A stretch of DNA of 64,000 nt from Apostichopus japonicus. Taxonomy: Eukaryota; Echinodermata; Holothuroidea; Aspidochirotida; Stichopodidae. The DNA lies in assembly GCF_037975245.1 (NCBI RefSeq), contig NC_092572.1, forward strand, positions 24,226,489 through 24,290,488, written 5' to 3'. Numbering within the stretch: position 1 is the stretch's first letter; every line of letters begins with the position of its first letter. The translations under genes were made by a program, and so were the position numbers. Below the pieces are notes generated by a model. That model did no database searches. It saw only the letters and a program-made list of their open reading frames with translations, and was not told where the DNA came from. Shown here piece after piece: positions 12,276 to 22,000 of the stretch.

Positions 12276-15200
12276 CTACTCGTTGCTTACGTAACGCTTA
12301 CGTAACCACGAGGCCTCACCAACTCTGTTGGTCTCAACACTCTCTCCAGATGCTAAGCACAATTTAAGACGATCGTGGTGAACGACCTTCGGCCTCGATC
12401 GTTCCGACTGTTTTATACGATAAGTTACATCGGATAACTTATTAACTATTAAATATGGGCCTTCCCAATATCTTTGCAACTTAGGAGACAGTCCCTTTTT
12501 CTTACTGGGGTTATACAGCCAAACTTTATCACCGACGTTATAATTTTTGGCATTGCTAAGCCTATCATAGGACTTCTTCTGCCTTTCAACTGAAGCATTT
12601 GTTTCGATTCTAGCCATTTCATGAACCGTCCTAAGTTTTTCTTCCAATTTACTTACATAGCTAATACTTGAACTAATTTCAACATGGGGAGGGGGTACCA
12701 GGAGATCAACTGGGAGATTCATCTCCCTTCCTAACATCATTACACTGGGTGTCTCTCCCGTGGTCTCGTGAACAGAGGAGCGGTACGCCATGGTAACATG
12801 GGGCAACCATTCATCCCAATCACGTTGGTTTTCCGAAACAACGGCCGATAACATTGCCTCTAAGGTTCTGTTAAAACGCTCCACCATGCCATCAGATTGG
12901 GGGTGAAAGGCTGTGGTACGAGTTTTATCAATACCAAGGAGCTGTGCTAATTCTTTAAACAAATTTGACTTGAAATTTCGGCCCTGGTCAGTATGCAACT
13001 GTAGGGGAACACCGAACCTCAACACAAACTGTTCTACAAAGACTCTGGCCACAGTAACTGCCTCCTGGTTTGGGATCGCATAAGCCTCGGTCCACTTAGT
13101 AAAGTAGTCCGCTACACACAAAATATATCTATTTCCCGTGTCGGTAACTGGTAAGGGTCCCAATATATCCATGGCCACTCTTTCCATGGGGGCTCCTACC
13201 ACGTACTTTTGCATACGTGCTCTATGAGATTTAATTGGACCCTTCCTTGAAGAGCATTTTTCACATTGCCGACACCATCTCTCTATATCCTTATGATATC
13301 CAGCCCAGTAAAATCTAGATTGGACTCTCCTCATAGTTTTCTTAACACCTAGGTGACCAGCTGTGGCATTACTATGTAACAAAGACATTACCTCATTACG
13401 CATGCTTCTAGCCACCACTAATTTCAAGGAGATCTCATTCCCCGACTCAGATTCCCATTTTCGATAAAGAATACCGTTTCTGAGACATAAGACCTTCCAC
13501 ATACCCCAGTAAGTTTTCAAAGTCTTGTTCTCAGCTGAAATCAGCGACCACTGTGGCCTTTCTTTGGAAATAAGCATCCAGCCTATGATTCGACTGATGT
13601 CGTTATCACCCTGCTGCGCCTTCTTAATGTCTTCTACAGACCACTGGTCCACCCAAGCACCATCTAGCTCTAGCCTGGGAGCAACTATCTCTGGCACAAC
13701 CTGTCCATTATCTTTTCCACTTTGAGTTGGACTTTCTACTGATGTAGCGGGGTCCATCCCCTTCTCAGCATCTGTCCTAATTTCGTCCAGCCTACCAGTT
13801 TGACTCCCACCCTGTTTAGTTTTACTACGGGTTACAACCGTGCATACGTGGGTGTCAAGGGTACCCCCACTTTCACTGAGTTGTCGTCCAGTAAGATTAC
13901 CCCCAGTATCTTCTACTGTACTTAATTCCGTTTCCTCTAAACGGAGGCAATACCTACAATCTACGCACGGGCGTCGGGAAAGCGCATCTGCATTCCCGTG
14001 TTTACTTCCTGGACGGTGCTGAATTTCGTAGTTATAAGTGCCCAGCATTTCAAGCCATCGCGCAATCTGCCCCTCGGGTTGTTTAAAATTAAGTAACCAC
14101 CTCAAAGCCCCATGGTCAGTTCGCACAAGAAATTCAGCACCATACAGATAATGGTGAAAGTGTTTAATTGATGCTACAATAGCGTACAACTCTTTTCTTG
14201 TTACGCAATACCTTCGTTCAGCCTTACTAAACGATTTACTAAAATATGCGATTACTCTTTCTTCTCCTCCCTGGATTTGAGAGAGAACACTTCCCAAGCT
14301 TTCATTGCTTGCATCTGTGTCAAGAATATACTTGTCACTGGGGGTGGGGAAGGCTAATATAGGAGTAGTGGTTAGGGCTACCTTCAAGGCGTTAAATGCT
14401 TCTTCGCATTCCTCATTCCACAGAAATCTTTTTCCCTTTTCTGTCAAACGATGTAAAGGACGTGCAATAAGAGTGAAGTTTTTAACAAACTTCCTGTAAT
14501 AAGAACATAAACCTACAAATCCTCTCACGTCACGAACACAATTTGGCCTTGGCCAATTTTTAACAACAGCCACCTTTGACGGATCAGTCGAAACTCCGTC
14601 CTTGCTAACTACGTGTCCAAGAAACTCCACTTTTTGTTTGAAAAGAAAACATTTCTTAGGCGACAGTTTCAGTCCCGCTAATTTGAACCTCGTAAAAACA
14701 TCATCTATGGCAGCAATGTGTTCCTCGAAATTCTTTCCAAAAATAATTACATCGTCTAGATAGACTAAACATGTTTGCCACTGCAAACCAGATAAAATTT
14801 TCTCCATCAATCTTTCAAAGGTGGCTGGTGCATTGCAAAGCCCGAACGGCATGACACAAAATTGATATAGACCACTGTGGGTGATAAAAGCGGTCTTTTC
14901 CCTATCAGACTCGTCCATTTCGACCTGCCAGTAGCCACTCGCTAGGTCGAGGGTCGTAAACCAAGTGGAGCCATTAAGACTATCTAAGGAGTCATCGATT
15001 CTAGGGATAGGGTAGCTATCTTTAGTGGTAATATCGTTAAGCCTACGATAATCTACACAAAAACGAGTTGAACCATCTTTCTTTTTAACTAATACAACTG
15101 GAGACGCCCATGGGCTAGATGAAGGTTCAATCACCCCCCGCTTTAACATATCTGAAACCTCGTTAGCCGCATCCTCTCTTTTATTCAGAGGCAGTCTTCT

Positions 15201-16196
15201 AGCATGTTGTTTAATAGGGGCCACCTCTTTAGTTGGAATTTTGTGTTTCACAATACCAGTCCTTCCTAAATCCTCCTTACATTTTGCAAAAATACTCTCA
15301 TGCTTCAGAAGAAGCCTCCTAACTAAAGCTTTTTGATTTTCATCAAGTGATCCCTCCAAAGAGTTGTACAGCCCTAAAATGTGATGTGGTAAGTCAGTGA
15401 CTCCCCCACCCTCATTGGAAGTGTCACCCTCCGTGTTTTGTACCGATAAAACTTCCTCTACAGGATCACACGTGGCCGCCGTAACTCCTTCATACACCGT
15501 GACCGGCACTGAATCTACATTAATCATGCGGATTGGTACCACGTGACTCTGGGGATTAACCACAGCTTTAGCTACCATAATCGAGTGTTTCTTTACAAAA
15601 CTTTCACAAGGCTCTACAATAAACTCTGTTCCGTCTAATTTATTGACAAGTTTACCTGGTACTACAATTTCCTGGCCTGGACTTATGCAGACTGTCTCAG
15701 CTACCGTGATTCTATTCACTACGTTACTAGGGGCATTCAATCTCTCGTTGCCGAAACATTGAACCACAATATTCCCAATTTTTATCTGACCAAGGCCTAG
15801 ATCTATTTGGCACTTGTATTTTGCGAGGAAATCACACCCTAATATGAAATCAGAAGATATGTCTGCCACCCACACCGGGTGGCTCGCCGAAAAATCTCCC
15901 ATCTTCAATGAAAAATTACCACAACCGAACAACGGTATACTTCGATCATCGGCCATAACCAAGTCCTCTCCAGTTCTCTCTAACTTTGGCCGTGCACTCT
16001 GAACAATTTCCTGATACATACTACGTTTCACCACACAAATATTTGCACCCGTATCAATCAAGCTATCTAAAGTCCTACCATGGATTTGTATTCTTGCGTA
16101 CAATCCATCTCTATTATTCTTTTCACTAAGTGACGTAACAAAGGGCCTTTTGGGACCACTAGCCGACTCATGGCCCGCTGAACCGGCTTTTACTAG
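12276..16196 (-). CDS. pol: Gypsy Pol polyprotein (protease, RT, RNase H, integrase), made by -1 frameshift
   Basis: This encodes the enzymes for polyprotein cleavage, reverse transcription and integration. About 1,306 residues follow the frameshift; numbering starts at the first -1-frame codon (16196-16194). The aspartic protease active site DTGA is at 48-51. Reverse transcriptase has YLDD at 479-482. RNase H shows TDAS (about 627-630), E669, D684 and D737. Integrase has the H941/H948 and C978/C981 zinc-binding set, then D1010, D1070 and E1106 with exact DD35E spacing. A GPY motif sits at 1246-1248. There is no chromodomain. No ATG is needed at the front: the frame is open back past the gag stop, and the slippery site lies exactly at the join. 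An ORF caller would instead pick a TTG at 16103. The stop is TAG at 12276-12278. No frameshift or stop interrupts it. Confidence 0.96.
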   Translation of the reverse strand, partial: LVKAGSAGHESASGPKRPFVTSLSEKNNRDGLYARIQIHGRTLDSLIDTGANICVVKRSMYQEIVQSARPKLERTGEDLVMADDRSIPLFGCGNFSLKMGDFSASHPVWVADISSDFILGCDFLAKYKCQIDLGLGQIKIGNIVVQCFGNERLNAPSNVVNRITVAETVCISPGQEIVVPGKLVNKLDGTEFIVEPCESFVKKHSIMVAKAVVNPQSHVVPIRMINVDSVPVTVYEGVTAATCDPVEEVLSVQNTEGDTSNEGGGVTDLPHHILGLYNSLEGSLDENQKALVRRLLLKHESIFAKCKEDLGRTGIVKHKIPTKEVAPIKQHARRLPLNKREDAANEVSDMLKRGVIEPSSSPWASPVVLVKKKDGSTRFCVDYRRLNDITTKDSYPIPRIDDSLDSLNGSTWFTTLDLASGYWQVEMDESDREKTAFITHSGLYQFCVMPFGLCNAPATFERLMEKILSGLQWQTCLVYLDDVIIFGKNFEEHIAAIDDVFTRFKLAGLKLSPKKCFLFKQKVEFLGHVVSKDGVSTDPSKVAVVKNWPRPNCVRDVRGFVGLCSYYRKFVKNFTLIARPLHRLTEKGKRFLWNEECEEAFNALKVALTTTPILAFPTPSDKYILDTDASNESLGSVLSQIQGGEERVIAYFSKSFSKAERRYCVTRKELYAIVASIKHFHHYLYGAEFLVRTDHGALRWLLNFKQPEGQIARWLEMLGTYNYEIQHRPGSKHGNADALSRRPCVDCRYCLRLEETELSTVEDTGGNLTGRQLSESGGTLDTHVCTVVTRSKTKQGGSQTGRLDEIRTDAEKGMDPATSVESPTQSGKDNGQVVPEIVAPRLELDGAWVDQWSVEDIKKAQQGDNDISRIIGWMLISKERPQWSLISAENKTLKTYWGMWKVLCLRNGILYRKWESESGNEISLKLVVARSMRNEVMSLLHSNATAGHLGVKKTMRRVQSRFYWAGYHKDIERWCRQCEKCSSRKGPIKSHRARMQKYVVGAPMERVAMDILGPLPVTDTGNRYILCVADYFTKWTEAYAIPNQEAVTVARVFVEQFVLRFGVPLQLHTDQGRNFKSNLFKELAQLLGIDKTRTTAFHPQSDGMVERFNRTLEAMLSAVVSENQRDWDEWLPHVTMAYRSSVHETTGETPSVMMLGREMNLPVDLLVPPPHVEISSSISYVSKLEEKLRTVHEMARIETNASVERQKKSYDRLSNAKNYNVGDKVWLYNPSKKKGLSPKLQRYWEGPYLIVNKLSDVTYRIKQSERSRPKVVHHDRLKLCLASGESVETNRVGEASWLRKRYVSNE

Positions 16197-16202
16197 TTTC
16201 CC
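16143..16202 (-). promoter_or_regulatory. Programmed -1 ribosomal frameshift signal between gag and pol
   Basis: On the minus strand the slippery heptamer G GGA AAC (16202-16196) is in the gag frame in the X XXY YYZ register. It is followed directly by the gag stop TAG (16195-16193). After a 7-nt spacer, AGCCGG (16188-16183) can pair with TCGGCT (16166-16161), including one G-U. Loop bases GGGCC (16176-16172) can pair with GGCCC (16147-16143), making an H-type pseudoknot. Pol is open in exactly the -1 frame from the heptamer. GGGAAAC is an established retroviral frameshift heptamer. The pseudoknot is predicted by eye; its 5-nt inter-stem loop is longer than ideal. Confidence 0.82.
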
Positions 16203-18232
16203 GAGTTATGACTTGTCCCATTGTTATCAGATACTTTAGGTTTTGGACAATTACGAGCAAAATGCCCAACTTCTTTGCAGTTGTAACATTTGTTGTCCTT
16301 GATCATATTCTTACCCTCTCTTTTACGAGGCTTTTCCGAATTCCCATGGCTCTTCTCTAACGATTTAAAACATTCCTGAATTTTAGCTACCATTTTCTCT
16401 ACAACTTGGTCTAAATTACTCTGTACCTCTTTCGCCAGTTTCTGGTCAGTATCAGGGGGGCCTGACACAGCTCTAACTAACCTTCTACTATTTCTCTGAT
16501 TTTCAGCCTGTTGAAACGTCTCAAATTCAATTGCTGTTTTTACTGCGCTGTCCAAACACTTTGGGCGAGACTGATATATTCCCCATCGCATGTCAGTATC
16601 AGCCAGCGCATCAATAAAATGATCTTTTGCCAAGGTCTCTTGTAGATCATACTTAGCTTCAGGGTAGGCTAATATAACCAATCTCCGGACTGACTGCGCT
16701 AATTCTGGAAGGTTTTCACCTTTCTTTCTTTGTTTATTCTTTAACTGAGCACGGAATAATTCCGTTTGATTTTGTGACCCAAAACGTTTGGACAGGGCGG
16801 CAACAAGCGAATCGTAATTACGACGCATCGAGGTATCAAGGTCGCCTAATACTGACAGCGCTTCACCTCTTAAGGAAGTGGCAAGATGCATTCCTTTAGA
16901 AAGGGGATCCCATCTATTCATTTCTGCTATCAATTCAAACTGTACAATGTAATCATTCCACTCACTACTCCCGTCAAATGCTACGGGGCGTACTTCCGTT
17001 CTCTTTGGGTATATACGGGAATCTGAGGGAGGTACAGGCAAATCATTAGAATGGTATCTAACGGGCGGGGAATATTCCCCCAACTGCACATTTCTATCCG
17101 AGTTGTTGACAACTTGTCTATCATTAAGTTGATCATCTTCAATTCTCCTATAACTTCTACCAGCCTCCCTATTCACATAATGGCCAGCTCCATGGCGACT
17201 TACGGAGGGACGGTGGTCCAAGTCGTAACCATAATTATTACATTTACGCCATTCGCCTACACTAGGATAACGTTTCTTATCGTCTGCTCTATCTAACCCC
17301 TCTAGAACTGACCTAGAATTACCTGCACCACTGATCAAATATTTATCTCTATACACTGTATCCTCACTAGGGTAACGGATCCTAGAGAGGGAATCACCCC
17401 TCGAAATTCCACTTGGCCCCGGGCCAGTTACACCACCCCATGGCATACTGTCAGTCCCAGACTGACGAATTTCGTAACGCGCAGCCCTTGGCTGCAAGTC
17501 CTCCACCCCATATTGGGTCGCATTTCTTGTATCAATTTCCCTGGAACCTCGTCCAGGTACGCCCCCTAGTGGCATATGATCAGCCCTAGACTGAAATAAA
17601 TTGTACGCTGCAGTCCCTGACTGCGAATGCCTGACCCCCGTATGGGCGGGACTTGACGTGTCCCTTTCTCTATCCGATAAACCATCACCAAAATTGATCA
17701 ACGGTGCATTCTCCCTATTAGACACAGTTCTACTTAAACCATTTCCCAGATCAAGTTTAACTACACTATTTGAAATAAAATTACGAGGGCATTCAGTAGG
17801 GGGCACATTTGCCCTCCTCTCACTCACACCATCGTCCACATGCCTGGGCTGCTGGTTTCTTTCTCTCCCCTCAAAATCACGAGAAACCCTCATACGTATG
17901 TCACCCGTCACAGACGGAGACCTAGCAGCCCCGAAGTTTGGTTCGCTATAACGCATAGGCCCATTTAAGTAATGATTACGAGAATTTGAAAAATACTCAC
18001 GTGGTAGCGTACTGCCATCCAAGCCGCCGTCGCTGGGGACGCACTCATCTACCACCATCCAATCCTGATTACACAAAACATTCCCATTCTGAATCTCACT
18101 AAGTGTGGGTTCTTCGCGAACTCTGTTTTCAAACTGTGAGCCCGAACAGGGTGTAACACTCTGTTCCCTACAGGAAACCAGTTCCTGCCTTGACACACAG
18201 GTGTCCGAATCAAAGCTAATTAAATCATTCAT
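16193..18232 (-). CDS. gag: Gypsy Gag protein (capsid and nucleocapsid)
   Basis: The Gag polyprotein builds the cytoplasmic particle that packages element RNA. I start it at the ATG at 18232-18230 (679 residues). A TTG two codons upstream is open but unlikely. Residues 1 to about 400 are a long polar, Arg/Ser/Asn/Gly-rich region with a partly repeated MP(L/W)GGV motif and no recognised fold. Residues about 410-580 match the metazoan gypsy capsid pattern (VAFDGSSEWNDYIVQFE near 419, later helical Leu/Ala-rich segments). A basic stretch is followed by one CCHC zinc knuckle (C649, C652, H657, C662). The ATG lies only 19 bases after the primer binding site, so the leader is very short. The TAG stop overlaps the frameshift module. 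Confidence 0.95.
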   Translation of the reverse strand: MNDLISFDSDTCVSRQELVSCREQSVTPCSGSQFENRVREEPTLSEIQNGNVLCNQDWMVVDECVPSDGGLDGSTLPREYFSNSRNHYLNGPMRYSEPNFGAARSPSVTGDIRMRVSRDFEGRERNQQPRHVDDGVSERRANVPPTECPRNFISNSVVKLDLGNGLSRTVSNRENAPLINFGDGLSDRERDTSSPAHTGVRHSQSGTAAYNLFQSRADHMPLGGVPGRGSREIDTRNATQYGVEDLQPRAARYEIRQSGTDSMPWGGVTGPGPSGISRGDSLSRIRYPSEDTVYRDKYLISGAGNSRSVLEGLDRADDKKRYPSVGEWRKCNNYGYDLDHRPSVSRHGAGHYVNREAGRSYRRIEDDQLNDRQVVNNSDRNVQLGEYSPPVRYHSNDLPVPPSDSRIYPKRTEVRPVAFDGSSEWNDYIVQFELIAEMNRWDPLSKGMHLATSLRGEALSVLGDLDTSMRRNYDSLVAALSKRFGSQNQTELFRAQLKNKQRKKGENLPELAQSVRRLVILAYPEAKYDLQETLAKDHFIDALADTDMRWGIYQSRPKCLDSAVKTAIEFETFQQAENQRNSRRLVRAVSGPPDTDQKLAKEVQSNLDQVVEKMVAKIQECFKSLEKSHGNSEKPRKREGKNMIKDNKCYNCKEVGHFARNCPKPKVSDNNGTSHNSGN

Positions 18233-18251
18233 GCTCAACAGAAAACAGAAT

Positions 18252-18268
18252 CCGATCGCTTGCCACCA
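18252..18268 (-). other. Primer binding site (minus-strand priming)
   Basis: One base after the 5' LTR, the minus strand reads TGGTGGCAAGCGATCGG. It begins TGG, complementary to a tRNA 3' CCA end. The implied tRNA 3' end is CCGATCGCTTGCCACCA. I cannot assign the tRNA from memory. Confidence 0.85.
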
Positions 18269-18269
18269 A

Positions 18270-18825
18270 TGTAACGCTAACTCAGTCTAAGATTCTGGGG
18301 CGTCCAAATATTCCCTGCTGAGGACTGGTGGTGGTATGGAAACAAATGCGGCTTGGATGGTTGTATGTTAGTAACGACGAGCCTTAAATCTCGCTATTAC
18401 ATGCAAAAGATATAACACATAGATAAACGAGTAAAGAACAAGTGCTGTGTAGATTTCGCAATCTATTACTATAAACAGCCACGGTACAAACAATACATCG
18501 GCACGAAGCCCTCAAAAATAGGTAGAAAACATGCACTTAACGATAATGGTCACAAACGAGGTCTCAATACCGAAGTAGAGTCCTATAACGATACGTACAA
18601 AAGTGTATAAAAGACGAATACAAGACAGATACAAGTACGACCACAATGGTCGGAGCCAGGGCTACTACCGAACCGAACGATTCAGATCGGGAGCGAAGAC
18701 TGGTCACAATTCTTGAGGTCTGCTTCAGCTGAGCTGGTGAGCAGACATCACGTGACCTGTAATTATTACGTAATGTAGCCTACGACAAATAGAGGGCGAC
18801 ATATATGATGACCAACGGCATCACA
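18270..18825 (-). repeat. 5' LTR, 556 bp
   Basis: Same 556 bp as the 3' LTR with no mismatch found by eye. It should hold the element's promoter and RNA start. I see no strong TATA box in element orientation, only AT-rich words and a CACGTGA E-box-like site. Confidence 0.96.
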
Positions 18826-18917
18826 ATACACTGTGCAATATGTCCTTAAGCTCAAATTTATGCACAAAACTAAGCCTTTTACAGTTATTAACCTCTTTTG
18901 AAAACATGATTGTTATA

Positions 18918-18920
<3 letters not shown>

Positions 18921-19003
<83 letters not shown>
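18921..19003. repeat. (TA)n microsatellite
   Basis: About 41 uninterrupted TA dinucleotides lie roughly 95 bp beyond the LTR element. Frames reading Tyr-Ile repeats across it are artefacts. Confidence 0.97.
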
Positions 19004-19006
<3 letters not shown>

Positions 19007-22000
19007 ATTAATATAACATATAGTTCTGCACCAGTTGTATTGAACACTACAATGCTATTACTGAACTTTATATACTACGTGCATGTACACATATGTTTAT
19101 ATATAAATTTCTGATTTTAGAATTTAATTTAGCTTTTAATAAATTTGTGTTAATCACTGTAGTTATGGTAACAGACATTACAAGGCGGGTTTCAGTGATA
19201 TCTGGGAGCCTCGATAGTTCTGATCATTAAAGACCTTTCGAATTATTCAAAGAAACGAATCAACTTCCCTGCAGCAATGAACATCATCAGCCATGCCAGA
19301 GTATCAGATAATGGTCACCCGAAGTACATTATTTCCATTCATCTTCTCTCACTAAGCTATATATAACAGGGTTTGGATTACCTGTCTGCTTACAACAATA
19401 GCACTCTATCATGTGTTGAATAAACATGGTAATGTATTTAACACTGTACACCCGTCGTTATATCGTCGCTATATATGGCCCATGACCATCCCTCCTTCTC
19501 ATTCTACCACCCGAAGTGTCTCAAAGCATTTTCATTCCGTGGACTTTATTTATCCATCGGTATCTACATTAATAGTGTGTTTTTCTTTCTCTTTGTCGAG
19601 ATTGAACTTTCAACTTTGGCCAGGTTACAGCTCAAGTCTCAATTAAACATTTTACCTTTACGACCTTAGTTAATATCTTAAAATGTCAATTTTGTTGGAT
19701 TCTCAATCACTACAAAATAAACTCACCAATACTTAGAAAGAGTCGTAAAAATAAAACTTACTGGAAAGCAGAAAATGTCAAAATAGCTAATTGTAGGATC
19801 CTAATTTTTTTCTTTTTTTCCCTTTTTTTTTCTTTTTTTTTTTCCCTTTTTGTACCATAATACAGAACCTTCAATTGCAGAAACAAAACGTATAGAAGAC
19901 CATGCTAAATGGCAATACCAAGTGCTCTAGGAAAATTGACAAAATCCAACAGCAAGAGTGCGATTGTTACGAGGAGAAAGGGAGGTGGGAAAGAAATCGG
20001 AGAATATTAATTAGTGATATATTGATAATTAGCACCAGAGAGTATCTTGTCTGCATACATAATACAGATATAATGCCTTGTATTATAACCACAAATATTT
20101 CTGACGCCCTGTGCACAAATATCGTTCCATGCTACTTCATGCGTATAAATCTGTAGGGATCACAAATTGACACACTTCTGTAGTTCAAAACCAGACAACT
20201 AGAAGTAAATCTCACAGACTAAAATTTGCTTTGCCCTTTTTTCCCAATTTCATTGTGTTATGAAGGTAAAATAAATGACTTTACTATTCAAAAGGTTATC
20301 GTAATTTTCTTCAGCAACAATGCTGTATAGAGCGCCGCACTGTCCATAGAAAGTAGTACCATATTCGTGATGCCCGTAAAAACCCTTAACACCCCCCCCC
20401 CCCCCACACACACACACACACAGGTTCTTTCTATGCCATTCAGAAAATGACAAATTTGTAAATTATGTAAATGGTTGCAAATTTTGCAAGATTTATTAAC
20501 AATGAGACTAGCACCCCCCCCCCAAAAAATAGTGCATGGTTGGTTTATTCTTGTTTACGACAGACTGGATGACAGTTAGGCTATACGGCTGTATGACTGC
20601 AGTCAGGCGGAAGATACGGGAACCTAAATTGAATCAGGCTTCTGCAGCAGCGAACTACACAGAGACGCACACTTCATTTAGCTAGTGGTGTACTTATTAA
20701 ATTTTAGCAATATTGAATGTTTCACATGTAATACCCAGTCACTAAGTGAAGTAAATTATGAAGAAATCAAACTGATGTAATTTTATAATCCTTGATTGGT
20801 GGATCCATCGAAAAAAAATATTCCCTAATCGATAACGTCTACTACTTTTGTACCATTTTGGGGGGGGGGGGGGGGGGGGGGGTGGTTATGGGGAGTTCCT
20901 TATGCAATCAGATATATGCTTGACATTTGTTATAACACCAGACAGATCTCTGTAATTAATGGGTAGAGAATTTACTTCCACTTGAGACGACTAGCGTACT
21001 AATGGACACATCATCGTCAGTTTGTACGAACATAAGACAGGCACAAGGAGGATGCCACCTGAGGGATAATGTCAAAGGTCATATGATCTGTCCTCACACT
21101 TTCACCGGCCTGAAGGGAAGTTACTCTTCAACGCTAACCACAGCCACTGTATGCAAACGTGTGGGGAATTCAGGTATTAAGAGCAAAGTGCAGAAGATTT
21201 GGAATCATCAAAAAACATAAATGAACTCATTTCTCCCTCCTCCTCTTCTCCTCCTCACCTCCCCCCTCCTCCAATTCCCTTCCACCCTAAAATAAAATTG
21301 CTACAAATGCAAAGTCATTATTTTCTATACAACTTGGTAAATTATGATTCACACCTTTTTTAAGCCCAGGTCATTTTTTGTATGAAAATAGACCAATAGT
21401 CCAATTAATATTGATTTTTCTTTTCATAATATTTACCTACTTGTAATGATTTCTCACACGTTCCTTTCTTACTGACTTTGCAAAGTGGGGGTGGGGAGGA
21501 GGGAGGGGTTGGTTTTCAAAGTGGGGGTGGGGAGTAGGGAGGTCCAGGTTGGTTGGATGCAGAAAATAGTGTGTGACAAAATATGATAGAATTAGCCATA
21601 ACTTAAGTGTTGTATGCTTGTCAAGACTAATTTAACATCAAATTAAATGTGATTTTAAATAGTTTTATTTACATGCACATTTTCATTATATGATGTATCT
21701 CTGAAGTTTATTTGTAGTTGATAAGCTACCTAGGTGTTTCCCCTGCATCGCTCATTTTCCAGTTCAAACCAGCAGAATAAATCCCTGTGAATCAGAAAAA
21801 TAGATTTTTAACAGAATCATCGGCCCAAAGCTTTAAACCGTCTATAAATTTACCCGTACCTTCTGAAACTGGAGACCGACTCGAGTGAGAGAAGAAAAAA
21901 AGAAAAAAAAACGTTAAAAAATTTTCAGCTGCAATCATGCGAGATGTTCCCAACAGTGGGTGTAAAGAAATCTGAGGGCTTTACGTTACTGGTTTTAATA

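Larger units (their letters stand above)
10748..18829 (-). mobile_element. Complete Ty3/gypsy LTR retrotransposon with target duplication
   Basis: The element proper spans 10752-18825 (8,074 bp), transcribed on the minus strand. It is flanked by the 4-bp direct repeat ATAC (10748-10751 and 18826-18829). In element order it holds the 5' LTR, primer binding site, gag, a -1 frameshift signal, pol (protease, reverse transcriptase, RNase H, integrase), a 3' non-coding segment, a polypurine tract and the 3' LTR. Protease-RT-RNaseH-integrase order places it in Ty3/gypsy (Metaviridae), not Copia. No envelope gene and no chromodomain are visible. The LTRs read as identical and both ORFs are intact, so the insertion is recent and the copy may be competent. 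The clade within gypsy is not resolved here. Confidence 0.97.
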
